The notes below the pieces were generated by a model that worked only from the letters and a program-made list of their open reading frames with translations, did no database searches and was not told the origin of the DNA. A stretch of DNA of 64,000 bases from NCBI GenBank assembly GCA_027422505.1, contig JAPQWV010000415.1, positions 1-64,000 of the forward strand, written 5' to 3'. The stretch's first letter is position 1, and the number at the start of each line of letters is the position of its first letter. The translations under genes were made by a program, and so were the position numbers. The DNA comes from Craterostigma plantagineum. Lineage: Eukaryota > Streptophyta > Magnoliopsida > Lamiales > Linderniaceae. Shown here one piece after another: positions 33,679-44,677 of this stretch.

Positions 33679-34371
33679 ATTAGTTTGGGGTAGTTTGGAA
33701 GTGTTAATTGTAAGTGGCTTTGTAGGTTTAATGGACTTGGTGTAGTTTGTAGGTTTATGGAACTAAAAGTTTTTGATATTATTGAATGAATTGATTCTCT
33801 GTATGAAACGAAAGTACGTGATGGGTGATTTGACTTGTTACTGACGAAATTATTTTGACCAAATACTCAGCAATATGCGCGGGTCCCCTGATTTTACGTG
33901 CGGGTCCCCTGATTTTACGTGCAGGTCCCATGATTTCAAGTTATGGTCCCTTTAGCACGTATCCCACCATATGACTTGATAAAACTTTTTCCATTGTTGA
34001 ATAATTGATTCTCTGTATGAAACGAAACGTGATGGGTGATTTGACTTGTTACTGAGGAAAATATTTTGACCAAATAATCAGTAATTGTTCAATTATTGGT
34101 ACGACTAAAGAGAAACCCTAAATTGGACAGCGACCCGTTCATATACATACCTATACGGGACGCGTCCCATCAGCGCCAACGCAATAAGCACGGGTCCCCT
34201 GAGAATGTTTTGGTCCCCTGATTTTACGTGCATTTCCCATGATTTTAAGTTATGGTCCCTTTAGCACGTTACCCACCATATGACTTGATAAACCTTTAAA
34301 ATAATGCACGACCATTTTTTGGTACAGAAAGCATACATTCCACAGTCGTACGATCACTTTCGGTGATAATC
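33679..34371 (+). other. Spacer between gene A and transposase, with a tandem duplication
   Basis: A unit running from TTGATTCTCTGTATGAAACG through TTTGACTTGTTACTGA to TGACTTGATAAA-type sequence occurs at about 33783-33985 and again at 34005-34290. Both contain GGGTCCCCTGATTTTACGTG units. The second contains the near-palindrome AATTGTTCAATTATTGG. It probably holds the transposase promoter. Confidence 0.7.
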
Positions 34372-36696
34372 ATGACGATCACCAGCATTGTTTTTCAAGT
34401 CGATGGTAAGTGGGTAATTCGCGAGGACAATACGTCGAACTGGGTTCCGGATCCAACTTGCCGTTGGCAATCAATCTTGGTCGACGAGGAGTCATGCACG
34501 TTAGTGGATCTCACTAACGAGATATTGAATGCATTGTCGTTACGCAACGACAATACCAAACTACGGATAAGCTACATGCCTTGCATAGACTACAATTATG
34601 TGCGCCCCATCTACATCGAGAACGATTACGGCGTACGTGCGTACGTTGGAGGTGGTTGCCCACGATCAAGACCACCTCTTCACGTGGAACTTGAATTAGC
34701 CATCATTGCGTCACCGCCACATCAACCTCATGATAATGATTTCTCTGGTTTCGACGTCGGCCTTATAGCGCATTGCGATACAAACGCCGAAATCCAACCA
34801 TTTGAGGGTTTTCCCAGCACATCTTACAACCCTCCTGACCAAAGTAATGAAAGCAGTGGCTATGTAGGCGATTACTCCGGAATCTGCGGCCAAGGATATG
34901 ATAATGAGAACGAGCAAGTCGGACGGGACGACGAAAATGAGAACGAGGAAGGTGCCTTAATGCATGATGATGATGATGATGATGACGCACATGATGACGA
35001 TTTTGACGTCGATGTGCACGACGACGCAACTGATGTGGCCGACGATGGTACCTATTCGTTTACGGATGGTTCGACCCTATATGTTGGACAACAATTCATG
35101 AGCAAGAAAGAATTGAAGGACGAAATCACTAAAATCGCTGTCGCTGCATGCTTCGAACTCCAAGTGGATAGGTCAAACAAAACCCTGTACGTAGTGAAAT
35201 GTGCGAAGGAGAACTGCGAATGGCGCATACGAGGTGCACAGGATAAGGACTCCCCCTTTTTCTCAATCCGAAAGTACGTCAACACGCACACGTGCGGCGT
35301 GTCTCATCGACGCCGTAGACATCGCCAGGGAAGTTCGTCGCTCGTATCGAGCACGTTGTTGGAAAATTTCAGGGCTCCTAAAGACATCCCCGCTCCCAGT
35401 TCCATACAGTCGATGATGCAGAGCAAGGGAGTAGAAGTTTCATACTACAAGGCTTGGAGAGGAAAACAAATTGCGACCGACGAACTAGTTGGTAACAGGG
35501 ACGCTTGCTACGGTTTACTGCCGTCTTACTTAGATGCGGTGAGGCAAGCCAACGAGGGCAGTATCACTGATTGGGAGATGGACGAAGACAATCGGTTCAA
35601 GTACATGTTCTTGGCATACGGAGCATGCGTCAGCGGCTTTACGTTCATGAGGAAAGTCGTTTCTATCGATGCCACTTTTTTGAAGGGGAAGTATAAGGGA
35701 CTCATGATGATTGCCACTGCGCAAGACGGCGATTTCCATCAATATCCTTTAGCATGGGGTATTGCCGACGGGTCGGAGGGAACCGACCCATGGACGTGGT
35801 TTCTCTCGAGATTAAGACGTTTTGTTGCGGATGGCGACGATCTCGTAATAATTTCCGATCGGAACCCTGGAATCAAGAATGCAGTTCCGGCCATTTTCCC
35901 AAACGCGTTTCATGGTTTCTGTGCGTGGCACCTTCAACAAAACGTGAAGACGAGAATGAAGAAGAAAGGTGCTTGTCCAATCTTTTGGCGTGCCGCTACT
36001 GCCTACACGAAGAGCGAGTGCGACCGTCATTTTAGGCAGCTTGACGGAAAATATGCGGACGTGCAGAGGTATCTTAACGAAGTCCCAAAGGAAACGTGGA
36101 CGCGAGCATATTGCCCTAGATCAAGATACAACATAATGACGACCAACGGATCGGAGTCTATAAATGCAGCTCTACGTAAGGACAGAGAGCTTCCAATTAT
36201 TGGACTGTTGGGCTCGATTCAGCGACTAACATCATCATGGTTCAGTAAGCATCGGCGCTCTGCGGAAGCTTCAATCGCCTCGAACATGACTAGGTTTACG
36301 CCGAAGGTAGAGTCGATCATACGAGAGAATTTCACCGAGTCGCAAAAATTTCATGTGTCGGAAGTCGGGCATCTAACATATAACGTATACGGGCAGCATG
36401 TGAACGAGGTGGTCGATTTGGGGCTGCGCACATGCACGTGCATGATGTTTGACATCGATCGTATCCCATGTCCACATGCGGTTGCAGCTTGTGGTTCTGC
36501 CCAAGTGCCGGTATATTCATTAGTGCACGATTATTATACCTTGGAGTTATGGAAACTGGCATACGAAGGTACTATACGCCCGGTAACGGACCGCATTGAA
36601 AGTAGTATGGACATGTTGCCGCCTCGTGTTGGTTCACAACGTGGACGACCCCAGAAAAATAGGTTTCCTTCGACGGGTGAATTTGGTACGAGATAA
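34372..36696 (+). CDS. mudrA: MULE transposase (mudrA-type, 774 aa, intact)
   Basis: Single open frame. Residues about 195-230 form a long Asp-rich acidic tract. A MuDR-type DNA-binding zinc region follows (CAKENCEWRIRGAQ ... NTHTCG, about 280-315). The MULE DDE core runs from about 425 to 600: D433 in SIDATFLKGKYKG, D496 in IISDRNPG, and E595 in NGSESINAAL as the probable third residue. A SWIM zinc finger closes the protein (CTCMMFDIDRIPCPHAVAAC, 688-707), with a basic GRPQKNR tail. ATG 34372 is the first Met of the frame; an N-terminal PB1-like segment (VFQVDGKWVI) follows. It would cut and reinsert elements with matching terminal repeats. No stop or frameshift, so it may still be active. 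Confidence 0.95.
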   Translation: MTITSIVFQVDGKWVIREDNTSNWVPDPTCRWQSILVDEESCTLVDLTNEILNALSLRNDNTKLRISYMPCIDYNYVRPIYIENDYGVRAYVGGGCPRSRPPLHVELELAIIASPPHQPHDNDFSGFDVGLIAHCDTNAEIQPFEGFPSTSYNPPDQSNESSGYVGDYSGICGQGYDNENEQVGRDDENENEEGALMHDDDDDDDAHDDDFDVDVHDDATDVADDGTYSFTDGSTLYVGQQFMSKKELKDEITKIAVAACFELQVDRSNKTLYVVKCAKENCEWRIRGAQDKDSPFFSIRKYVNTHTCGVSHRRRRHRQGSSSLVSSTLLENFRAPKDIPAPSSIQSMMQSKGVEVSYYKAWRGKQIATDELVGNRDACYGLLPSYLDAVRQANEGSITDWEMDEDNRFKYMFLAYGACVSGFTFMRKVVSIDATFLKGKYKGLMMIATAQDGDFHQYPLAWGIADGSEGTDPWTWFLSRLRRFVADGDDLVIISDRNPGIKNAVPAIFPNAFHGFCAWHLQQNVKTRMKKKGACPIFWRAATAYTKSECDRHFRQLDGKYADVQRYLNEVPKETWTRAYCPRSRYNIMTTNGSESINAALRKDRELPIIGLLGSIQRLTSSWFSKHRRSAEASIASNMTRFTPKVESIIRENFTESQKFHVSEVGHLTYNVYGQHVNEVVDLGLRTCTCMMFDIDRIPCPHAVAACGSAQVPVYSLVHDYYTLELWKLAYEGTIRPVTDRIESSMDMLPPRVGSQRGRPQKNRFPSTGEFGTR

Positions 36697-39110
36697 CGTT
36701 GTAATATGTAGTTTTCGTATTCAGAGTGGCTTATACGTCGCCATTTGTGTTATGTTATGTAAGGTTGTGTTAGGCGAGCTTTTGCGTGAATATGGAAGTA
36801 GAAAACCCTTATGCACAAATGCGCAGGGGACCGCATCGCATATGCAGAGAATCCCGCACGGACGCGCATGAGACCCCTGCGCATGAATGTGGTCCCCGCC
36901 GGGTCCCCTGTCTTCAACGTTTGGGTCCCGTGAAAAAATCGCGCTGGTCCCATGTTCCTTGCGCGCAGGGAGGGGCGCGTTACTCCCATCGGACCCAAAC
37001 GTTAAAGGGAGGGGACCTGCCGATTAGCACATGGTACCCCAAATCATTAGGGTTGGTCACGTTCGCTTACTAAGTTGGTCCAATAATTGTTCAATTATTG
37101 ATGAAAAGTGACATGTAGCAGTGCTTCATTTATTGGTGAAGTGACATGTCAGAGCGGTGTCATTATACAAGTCATCAGAGACAGATGACTTGACATTTGA
37201 TTCCCGATTCAACTTTTTTGTCCCCGGCGAAAATCTAATATTATTAAATTCGTTAATAAGATGTCCACTGCGAAAATCTAATATTATTAATTTCGTTAAT
37301 AAGATAGTCATTAATAAAAAATTAAAAAATTCGTTAGTATCAATTATATTTTTTTATATGAATTATATTTATTTATATGAATTAAAATCGTTAATAAGAT
37401 AGTCATTATATTTTTTTATTAAATTCGTTAATAAGATAGTCATTATATTTTTTTATATGAATTATATTTATTTATAAGATTAAAATCGTATTTTTTATTC
37501 AAGAGGGGGTGTGAATAGTAGCCCCCTTTAGAAAATTACGGTACGAATATGGAAATAGAAAACCCTTATGCACAGATGCGCAGGGGTCCGCATCGCATAT
37601 GCAGCGAAGCGCGCACGGATTCGCATGAGACCCCGGCGCATCTTTGCGGTTCCCGCCGGGTCCCATTCCCATAACGTGAAGGTCCCATGACTTCAACGTT
37701 TGGGTCCCGTGATAGTAATGCGGGGTCCCATGAGTCTTGCGCGCAGGGAGGGCGCGTTACGAGCATGGGACTCAAACCTTAAAGGCAGGGGACCTTCCGA
37801 TTACCACACGGTACCCGCACATTAGGGTTAGTGATGTTCGCTTATTGAGTGGGACCAATAATTGCTCAATTATAGGTCAAAACTGACATGTCAGAGCAGT
37901 GTCCCTATTTATTCGTCAAAAGTGACATGTCAGAGCAGTGATACTATACAGTATGTACAGGACAGATGACTTGACATTTTGTTCCCGATTTGCTTGTAAT
38001 GTTGTGAAAATCTAATATATTATTAAATTCGTTAATAAGATAAAAATTAATAAAAAATTAAGTGTGCGTAAAAAAAATAAATTTAAATAACCACTCGATT
38101 AACAATATCTAACTCCAAGTTTAGAAAAAAGAAAATATATTTTACAACATGTATTTCGAGTCGTACGATCATTGACGTGAATCTAGTAAGAGAGCACACC
38201 GATAAAACATACTCATGTTTGTGATTTATGTAGGCTGTAACAATCTTATAAAGTGAACGTAATTCTTTTGATTACCTCCATTTTTTTGTTCTGTGCTATT
38301 TTATGATGACTTTATATTGTAGTCTACGATAAACAAAGTATAAATACGCTCAATTAATCGCTTACTTCCATGAATTAACATTGCAAAAATCGCACATGAA
38401 CATAGGGGACCCACATTTTTTGAACAGCGGACCCACTCTTCAAAACTGGGGACCCGCGATGATTGCATAGTCCCCACACTGAGATGTCCGGGTCAGTCGT
38501 GGTCCCGTCAAAATTGTCCGCATGTCATTGCCGGGGCCCGACTGGTCCCTTCGAAATGTTGCTTGATTTAAGCAGAAGACCCGCTCGTAAAGGTCACGGG
38601 ACCTGTGCGTTATGAGCATGGGACAAGCGCTTGTATTCAGGGGACCCGCTAAGGGAGCGTTCATAGATAACACGGAAAACTTAATATGAAAAAAGTTAAG
38701 TTATGTCAAATCACTGCCATTCGCGTTATTTTTATGTCAACTCACACATCACTCTCACTGACAAAATCTCCTCTCACAATTTCTAAACCCTAAATTGATA
38801 TCAAACACACGTAAAGCAGATGACTTCTATCAAACAACTAAAATTAAAATTAAACAGAAAACTAGAAAGATTTCAAATCACTTAAAATTCAGTTCTTTTA
38901 TTTTTACGTCAAATCACACATCAGTCTCACTGACAAAAAGTTGGAAAACACAGAGAAACTCAATCGTTCACAATTCTAAACCCTAAATTCATATCCACCA
39001 AACGATATGCACAAATCAAACAAGTAAAATTAAAACTCAAGGGAGAAATTCAACAACACATGAAATAGTTCGTGAACATCGCAAATTTTAATTAAAATAA
39101 AAATGGTATA
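36697..39110. other. Central non-coding spacer of the MULE
   Basis: A module of about 480 bp occurs twice in direct orientation (about 36783-37265 and 37548-38035). It begins GAATATGGAA.TAGAAAACCC, then GGGTCC-type units, then CCAATAATTG.TCAATTAT, then GACATGTCAGAGC..TG. The copies are separated by AT-rich repeats of TTCGTTAATAAGATAGTCAT. More GGGACCC units lie at 38405-38650. Two copies of a block with CACACATCA.TCTCACTGACAAAA and TTCTAAACCCTAAATT lie near 38735 and 38908. No gene seen. Confidence 0.7.
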
Positions 39111-40531
39111 CTAAAAAGAGTCCCAATCATTATTGAAAATAGAAGATGCGAGGTATTTTCTAAACGCCTGCATATGAGTTTGATTGAGGCGGGAGACGTC
39201 GTCCTTCTTCATCATAAGCGACATTGCCGCCCGCAACATCGCCACGCCATCTTCTGCCCTGAAAATCATATCGAAAAAGACACTTATTTTTAAACACGAC
39301 GACAAAGTAATAAAACGCATCATTCATGAAAACTTACTGATTTTGTTTCCTGAATTCGCGACACCACCTAGCCGGCCAGCTCTTGCCCTTGTTAGGCATG
39401 CGTGTTATCAGTTTCAGTTCCTTGAAAATAGCCGGGATTACGATCCGAAGTTTGTTGATGTCGTCGGCGATAAAGCGCAGCTCGAAGCCAGGAGGCGCAT
39501 CGGAGTCGTAAATCGTATACTCCTTTCCCCGCACATCAACAACGAACAACACCCATCGGCCTGACGTACGCATGGGGATGGCAACTTTGGTCGCTAGATC
39601 CCACGACCTGCATTTCCAATTTTCGTCCTCCCCATTCGCGAACGGGAGCAATTTCTTGAAGCCTTTCCCACACGGCTTCCCGATTAGGTTTAGCACCCCT
39701 CGCTCGTCGACGAGCGTCTTAAACGTATGGGGCATGTACGCGACTTTGCTCGCAACCGATTTGCTAAATTTCTGCATGCGTTCGATCCCAGCGAGGCATT
39801 CATCGACATGCTGCAATAAAAGCAAACCGGTTTTTAACACATTCAAGTAAGGTGACGAAAGGTATTTGGTAAATTTATATACGTACCATCTCATCGAGTT
39901 TAATACCCTCAGTCGCAAGGTTCAGGAGCCATGTAGGGTCGTGTTGTCCTAGGATCCCTTGTACTTTCATGCCGGTAATCTGCAAAGCCGTTTTTAGCTG
40001 ACTTTCGACTTTTGGCCACAAGTTTTCGACCTTGAACTGGATATGCCGCTCGAACGCCGAAAGCTTTGGAGGTTTGACTGTATTCGTCGAGGGGAAATCG
40101 GTGAACGGCGTCGTGGTGTACCAAGATGGCTTCTTCGTCCGCTCAGGGGTCTGTTCTGTCACGACGCCTTTTCCTTTGTCGGTCGCTTGGACAGAAACCG
40201 AAGCCTCGGCGTGCGTCTCCAACTGATCAGCGTGGTCCTCTTGAGCCTCTATGTCCGTCACTGCCTCGTGAACCCCGAGACCATAAGCGCCCCTCCACGA
40301 CGATGGGTCGACAACCTCGGGCGGTCTCTCTTCATCGGACCGAGCCGGTGCGACATATTCATCGTAACGTTTTTGCGCCCATTCAGACGGACTGTGACCG
40401 TCCCATGCCTCCTGGCTCGGAATATAGCCATCCGGTCCCATGTACGATGTGTTCCTCCATCTCTCATCGTAATCTATACAAGAAATTCGAAAATAACTAT
40501 AAATTATTTTTCACGTCCTTAAGTATAAAAA

Positions 40532-40831
40532 CTGACCAAGCTCGGGCGGTGTAGCGTGCAATCCACCACCAAACTCGGGCTGTGAAGCGTGCGATCCACT
40601 AGCAAACTCGTTTGGATCGACATCTACATCGTAAATAGTAACTGTTGAGTAATCTGCGCAACTAATTAAAAAATTAAGTATAAAAACTGACCAAACTCGG
40701 GCGGTGTAGCGTGCAATCCACCACCAAAATCGGGCTGTTCAGCGTGCGATCCACTATCAAACTCGTTTGGATCGACATCTACATCGTAAATAGTAACTGT
40801 TGAGTAAACTGCGCAACTAATTAAAAAATTA
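40532..40831 (-). repeat. Tandem duplication containing an exon of gene B
   Basis: Two near-identical copies of about 145-155 bp, each holding a 105-nt exon (35 codons, phase-preserving) with its acceptor (CAACAG) and donor (GTCAGT). Each exon encodes VTIYDVDVDPNEF..GSHA followed by FGGGLHATPPE. The duplication adds 35 residues without shifting the frame. Confidence 0.85.
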
Positions 40832-42479
40832 AGAATAAATAAATATCTTACTATAACGAGCTTCGGTAGGCGGAGTGCGAGACCCGTGATAAAATCTGCT
40901 CGCCAAACCCTGAACCGAGTTCCCCAACTCCCTGAGGCTGTCGGCCCACGATCGCATTTCCGTCCAATGTTCCTCGTACGCATCCCACCTTCTCTCGTTC
41001 GTCGACCACCGTCGACCCTCTTCTTCTTGAAACTGATGCAATTGCGTGCCAAGTTGGTCGAATCGCCCAAACAAGTTGGTGAAGTTTTGGTCCATACGAC
41101 TTTGCCATTCATCGAAGCGTGGACCCGAGGCGAAACCCTGACCACTTGATCGTGGGGTCTCCGGTGTTGCATGAAAGGCGTGCTCGTGCGGATGTTCGGG
41201 GTTGCCGTGCGGATGTTCGGGGATTTGGCCGTGATGCTGAATTATATCGGTGTCGCGTCGCTGACTGCCCTCGATCTGGGCGATGGTCTCAGGCACCAAA
41301 TTCTGCCGGCTAGAACCCTCACCGCGACGGCGGTGGCCGCGGGAGCACCTAACCTCCACTCCATGCAGGAGTAGAAAGGTCACACGATCGTATAGGTCGT
41401 GTGCCGGCCCAACGTCGAAGACGCTGTCCCTATAGTACGCCGCCTCCAGCTCGTCCGCTGACGGCACTATTAACCCTGCTAGTACATGGAACTTGCTAGC
41501 GGCCTCTGCGATGCTCTTCTGTTTCGGGCAATTCTTGCGACCCCAATCCTTCGTCTGCCACCTGCACATGCGTGGCGTGAAATCTTCTTCTTTGCGCAAC
41601 GCATAGGCCTCTCCAATGCCCGAGATGCACTCATAAGCTAGTATCTGAATACAAATAACACAATAAATATTAGCAATTACTTATATGTAAAAACAAGGTA
41701 TGCAAAGAAGCTTAATAATAAATCACCTGAAGTGGCTGAACGAACCCACTTATCAGCCACTCCCGTGGGTTCTCCCGTAGATTTTTCCTCACAGCGCGCA
41801 TGACCTCCTTGAAAGCCTCGCTGCCCCAAGGATACTCTGAGAAAGCAATCCGGTCTTCAGCGAGGTGAAGGACCCAGGAAGACACGACGGTGTCCTTCTT
41901 GGACCTTCGAGGCAGCAACACCGCGGTGGCGAAGTAGACATCCGCCAACTTGAGCTTCTCTTCGTCCACACGTTCCTCGTCGCCAGACATGGCCTCCAAC
42001 GCCTGCTTGACGTTCGACAGGCGAATTGTTGAACTAGCGCCAAAATGCCTCCTCGTGAATGCTTCCACGCGGTCCACCGCCGGTATCGCGGCTGCGAACT
42101 TGAGGCCGGTGATTAGGCAATACTCCGATTTTGAAAATCGAAGTGGTTTTTTGCCAACAACCATCCACAGCTCTTCGCGGGTGTGCAGCGCCGTCTGCCT
42201 TTGGATAAGGTACCACAGCAACTGAATCGAGAGGTTAAAGTCCGGCTCGGCCATGACAAGGCGGCCGAACGGACTGTGGGCATAATATACGGCCAACTCC
42301 TCATCGTTAAGGCACTGTCTTATCAGCTCGTGGCCTCGCCGTATAGCGAGGTCACTGTAGGACGACAATCAGGAACTTCTGTGCCCAACTGCGTCTTCAT
42401 CACAACCTAATTTATACGTAAAACACAGTTTAGCCAATTACTTGGTATATGAATATTGAAAATCGAAAACCCTTATGCA

Positions 42480-42905
42480 CATATGGCCAGGGGACCGCAT
42501 CGTATATGCTGACAGTCAAGCACGGATGCGACTGAGACCCCTGCGCATGAGCAGGGGACCTGTGCGTATCTTCACGGGATATGTGTCTACTTTCACGGGA
42601 CCTTTGCGTATATTCACGGGACCCGCCCATAAGATGATGGACTAGGTAAGGGTCCCCTGGATATAAGCACGGGTCCCTTGATTATACGTGCGGGTCCCCT
42701 GACCGTAGCGCGCGGGTCCCGTGTTGTTCTTCACAGGCGCAAGGTCACGAGACCCACGCGCTGCGACCAGGGAATCCGCTCGTTATAACCAGGGTACCAC
42801 GCTTATACGCAGTGGACCCGTGCTCCGCCCATCATTTTATGGGCGGGTCCCGTGAATTCTAAGCACGGTCCTATGCTTATTAGCACGGGTCCGCACCGAA
42901 TTAGG
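42480..42905 (-). repeat. GGGACC-rich array in intron 1 of gene B
   Basis: Same repeat class as 30784-31395 in inverse orientation, more degenerate, filling most of the intron between 42950 and 42406. Its inner end (AAAACCCTTATGCACATATG, near 42467) matches the inner end of the gene A array. Confidence 0.8.
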
Positions 42906-43082
42906 GTTTGCTGCGTTAAATTGAAGAAGACGCAGAGTAGAGAAAATACCTTCTCGGTGTTCGGGTTGACTGCCATTGTCGATTTACGCTCTAGGACTGG
43001 GTTTTACTTGCAGAGAATAGTTGGACTTGCAGAGAAACGATTTGCAGGGCGTTTTGTGTGCAGGAGAAAACGATTGAAGTGA

Positions 43083-43381
43083 ATTGAAAGTTAAAGTGGT
43101 GGTTCTGAAATGCTTTTTAACTTTTACTGTTCCATCACGGGTCAGTTACTTGCAGTTAAACCTGAAAACCACCCTTAATGTAATACCCCTTTATGTTGAA
43201 CTAACCTAATTAAATTAAATTAAATACCATAGCACTATCTATATTTTTTAACGGAACTAAATATTACATTATAAAACATAGTTAATTTAAAATACAGTAC
43301 TAATTATATTGTCAAGGTCACGTACATCAATAATAATAGGAATAGCATATCTTGATTGATAAAATTATTAAATAATTTATT
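43083..43381. other. AT-rich spacer between gene B promoter and the DEK_C gene
   Basis: 43083-43200 matches, in inverse, the left subterminal sequence near 30410-30480 (CGGGTCAG versus CAGACCCG region). The remainder is AT-rich with no recognisable feature. Confidence 0.5.
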
Positions 43382-43756
43382 CTACCCTTCTCGCCCTTGT
43401 CCACCAACCGGAGCTTGGTCGACATCCTTCTGCACAGCGTTGTTTCGGACAACCTCGATCCAACCTGGGCCTTGGATCACTTCGCTCTCAGCCTCGTCAT
43501 CGTCGTTTCGGACAGCCTCGGGTGCTTGTCCTTCGATAACTTCGCTCATAACATCGTCGTCGTCGACCTCGAGAGCATCGTCGTCGCCGTTTAGGAATCT
43601 GTCGATCTCGGCCACGATCCACGCCCTCCTTTGGGAGAGGTCGACACCGAGGTCGGCCTCCAGACGGCGGCGGACGGCGGCGGCCGTGGTAGTCCAGGGG
43701 TCCGAGTGACGGACGATTTCGTGGAGGCGGGCGACGATTTGGGCGTCCGTCACCAT
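43382..43756 (-). CDS. DEK_C-domain protein carried in the MULE (124 aa)
   Basis: ATG at 43756. Residues 1-57 (MVTDAQIVARLHEIVR.., then VRRRLEADLGVDLSQRRAWI, then IDRFLNG) match the DEK C-terminal domain pattern seen in plant DEK and SWIB-domain proteins, a helical DNA-binding fold. The rest is an acidic tail (DDDALEVDDDDVMSEV). An acceptor site (AACAG, exon start 43761) and a strong donor (GTAAGTATT, exon end 44376) suggest a 5' untranslated exon at about 44376-44560 and an intron of about 610 bp. No SWIB or DEK SAP domain is present, so it is probably a captured host gene fragment. The open frame continues upstream of the ATG to 43822. Confidence 0.65.
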   Translation of the reverse strand: MVTDAQIVARLHEIVRHSDPWTTTAAAVRRRLEADLGVDLSQRRAWIVAEIDRFLNGDDDALEVDDDDVMSEVIEGQAPEAVRNDDDEAESEVIQGPGWIEVVRNNAVQKDVDQAPVGGQGREG

Positions 43757-43869
43757 TCTTCCTGTTTTGTTTCTGGGATTATTTTTTAAAAATGTTATAT
43801 GCTGTGTGTTTGATAAATCCAAGCCTTATATAGCTTGCAAAACGCCGTAAGAGCTTCCCAAAACCATAA

Positions 43870-44225
43870 CATATAACGCGGGACCAAGCTCTAGTACACG
43901 GGACCCAAGCTCTAGTGCGCGGGACCCAAGCTCTTGTGCACGGGACCCAAGCTCTACCGCATGAAGCATGCGCGGGTCCCCTGTGTTTACGCGCAGGTAC
44001 CCTGCATTTATGCGCGGGTCCCATGATCTAATGGGCCTGCCCTAATGTGCGGGGACAATGCACTGATGCGCGGGGCCCGTGAATTTATGGGCGGGTCCCG
44101 TGAATTTATGTGCAGGTCCCGTGATTTACTCGCCGCACTAATGTGCGGGACTCCTGCTTTAATGTGGGGTCCCACGTTGTAACGCGCGGAACGCGCGGGT
44201 GGCCTGCTCTGCTTTCAAGCAGGGT
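43870..44225 (-). repeat. GGGACC-rich array upstream of the DEK_C exon
   Basis: CACGGGACCCAAGCTCTAGTG-type units of about 21 bp (near 43885-43960), then GCGGGTCCCGTGAATTTATG-type units. Lies within the inferred first intron of the DEK_C gene. Confidence 0.8.
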
Positions 44226-44677
44226 CCCCGGATCAACTGGAAGTAAAAACAATGAACATGTTCGGCCTTCCAAACCGGAATTTCCGAAGCTTTGAGAACC
44301 CATTGGAAGGGTTTAGGACTGAGAGTTACAGATTTAGATGGTTATATTCAAAATACGACCCGGAAAAATACTTACACTGAAGCGTGAGGTTCGAATCTTT
44401 CGTTCGCCGAGGACTTTCCAGTTTCCTTCCACTGTGAAGAAGCGCGATATGAGGTCGGGGAATTTCTCTTAAGGACGAGGACGAAGAAGAAGAATAATTC
44501 GGTGAGGTGGAGTGGAATGAATGCTTTCTGCTGCAAAATGGACGTGCAGCTTTTAATTCATTTCAGGCGTTGTATTTTATTTTTGTTTTTCTTTTTTTTT
44601 TAATTAATAATAAGGGATTACGAAAAGATGATTAAGTGTTAATTAAAAAGAGTGCTATTGACCAAAAAAAAAAGTCA

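Larger units (their letters stand above)
39111..42976 (-). pseudogene. DUF1985-Ulp1 gene B of the MULE, frameshifted and catalytically dead
   Basis: Inverted counterpart of gene A. Exon 1 is 42976-42950 (MAVNPNTEK); the DUF1985 exon is 42406-41727 (FGRLVMAEPDFNLS, LRFSKSEYCLITGLKF). Further exons: 41644-40852, two tandem 105-nt exons (40796-40692 and 40641-40537), about 40476-39896, about 39812-39336, and 39258-39111. A 1-bp deletion near 42330, relative to gene A, breaks the frame at the start of DUF1985. In the protease domain the catalytic His is Arg (GRW, codon 39556-39558), the Asp remains (IYDS), and the Cys of the expected DCGV is absent (AEDGVAM, across the last exon junction). It is therefore not an active protease even if expressed. 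Confidence 0.85.

Noticed and set aside
34763..35029. His/Arg-rich ORF on the - strand
   Set aside because: Antisense shadow of the Asp-rich tract of the transposase.
40043..40554. ORFs of 140-160 codons on the + strand
   Set aside because: Antisense to the gene B exon that ends near the GIKLDEM block; no domain or codon logic.
44385..44400. Second B-box-like GGTTCGAATCT
   Set aside because: No A box or stem structure; it lies in the inferred 5' leader of the DEK_C gene.
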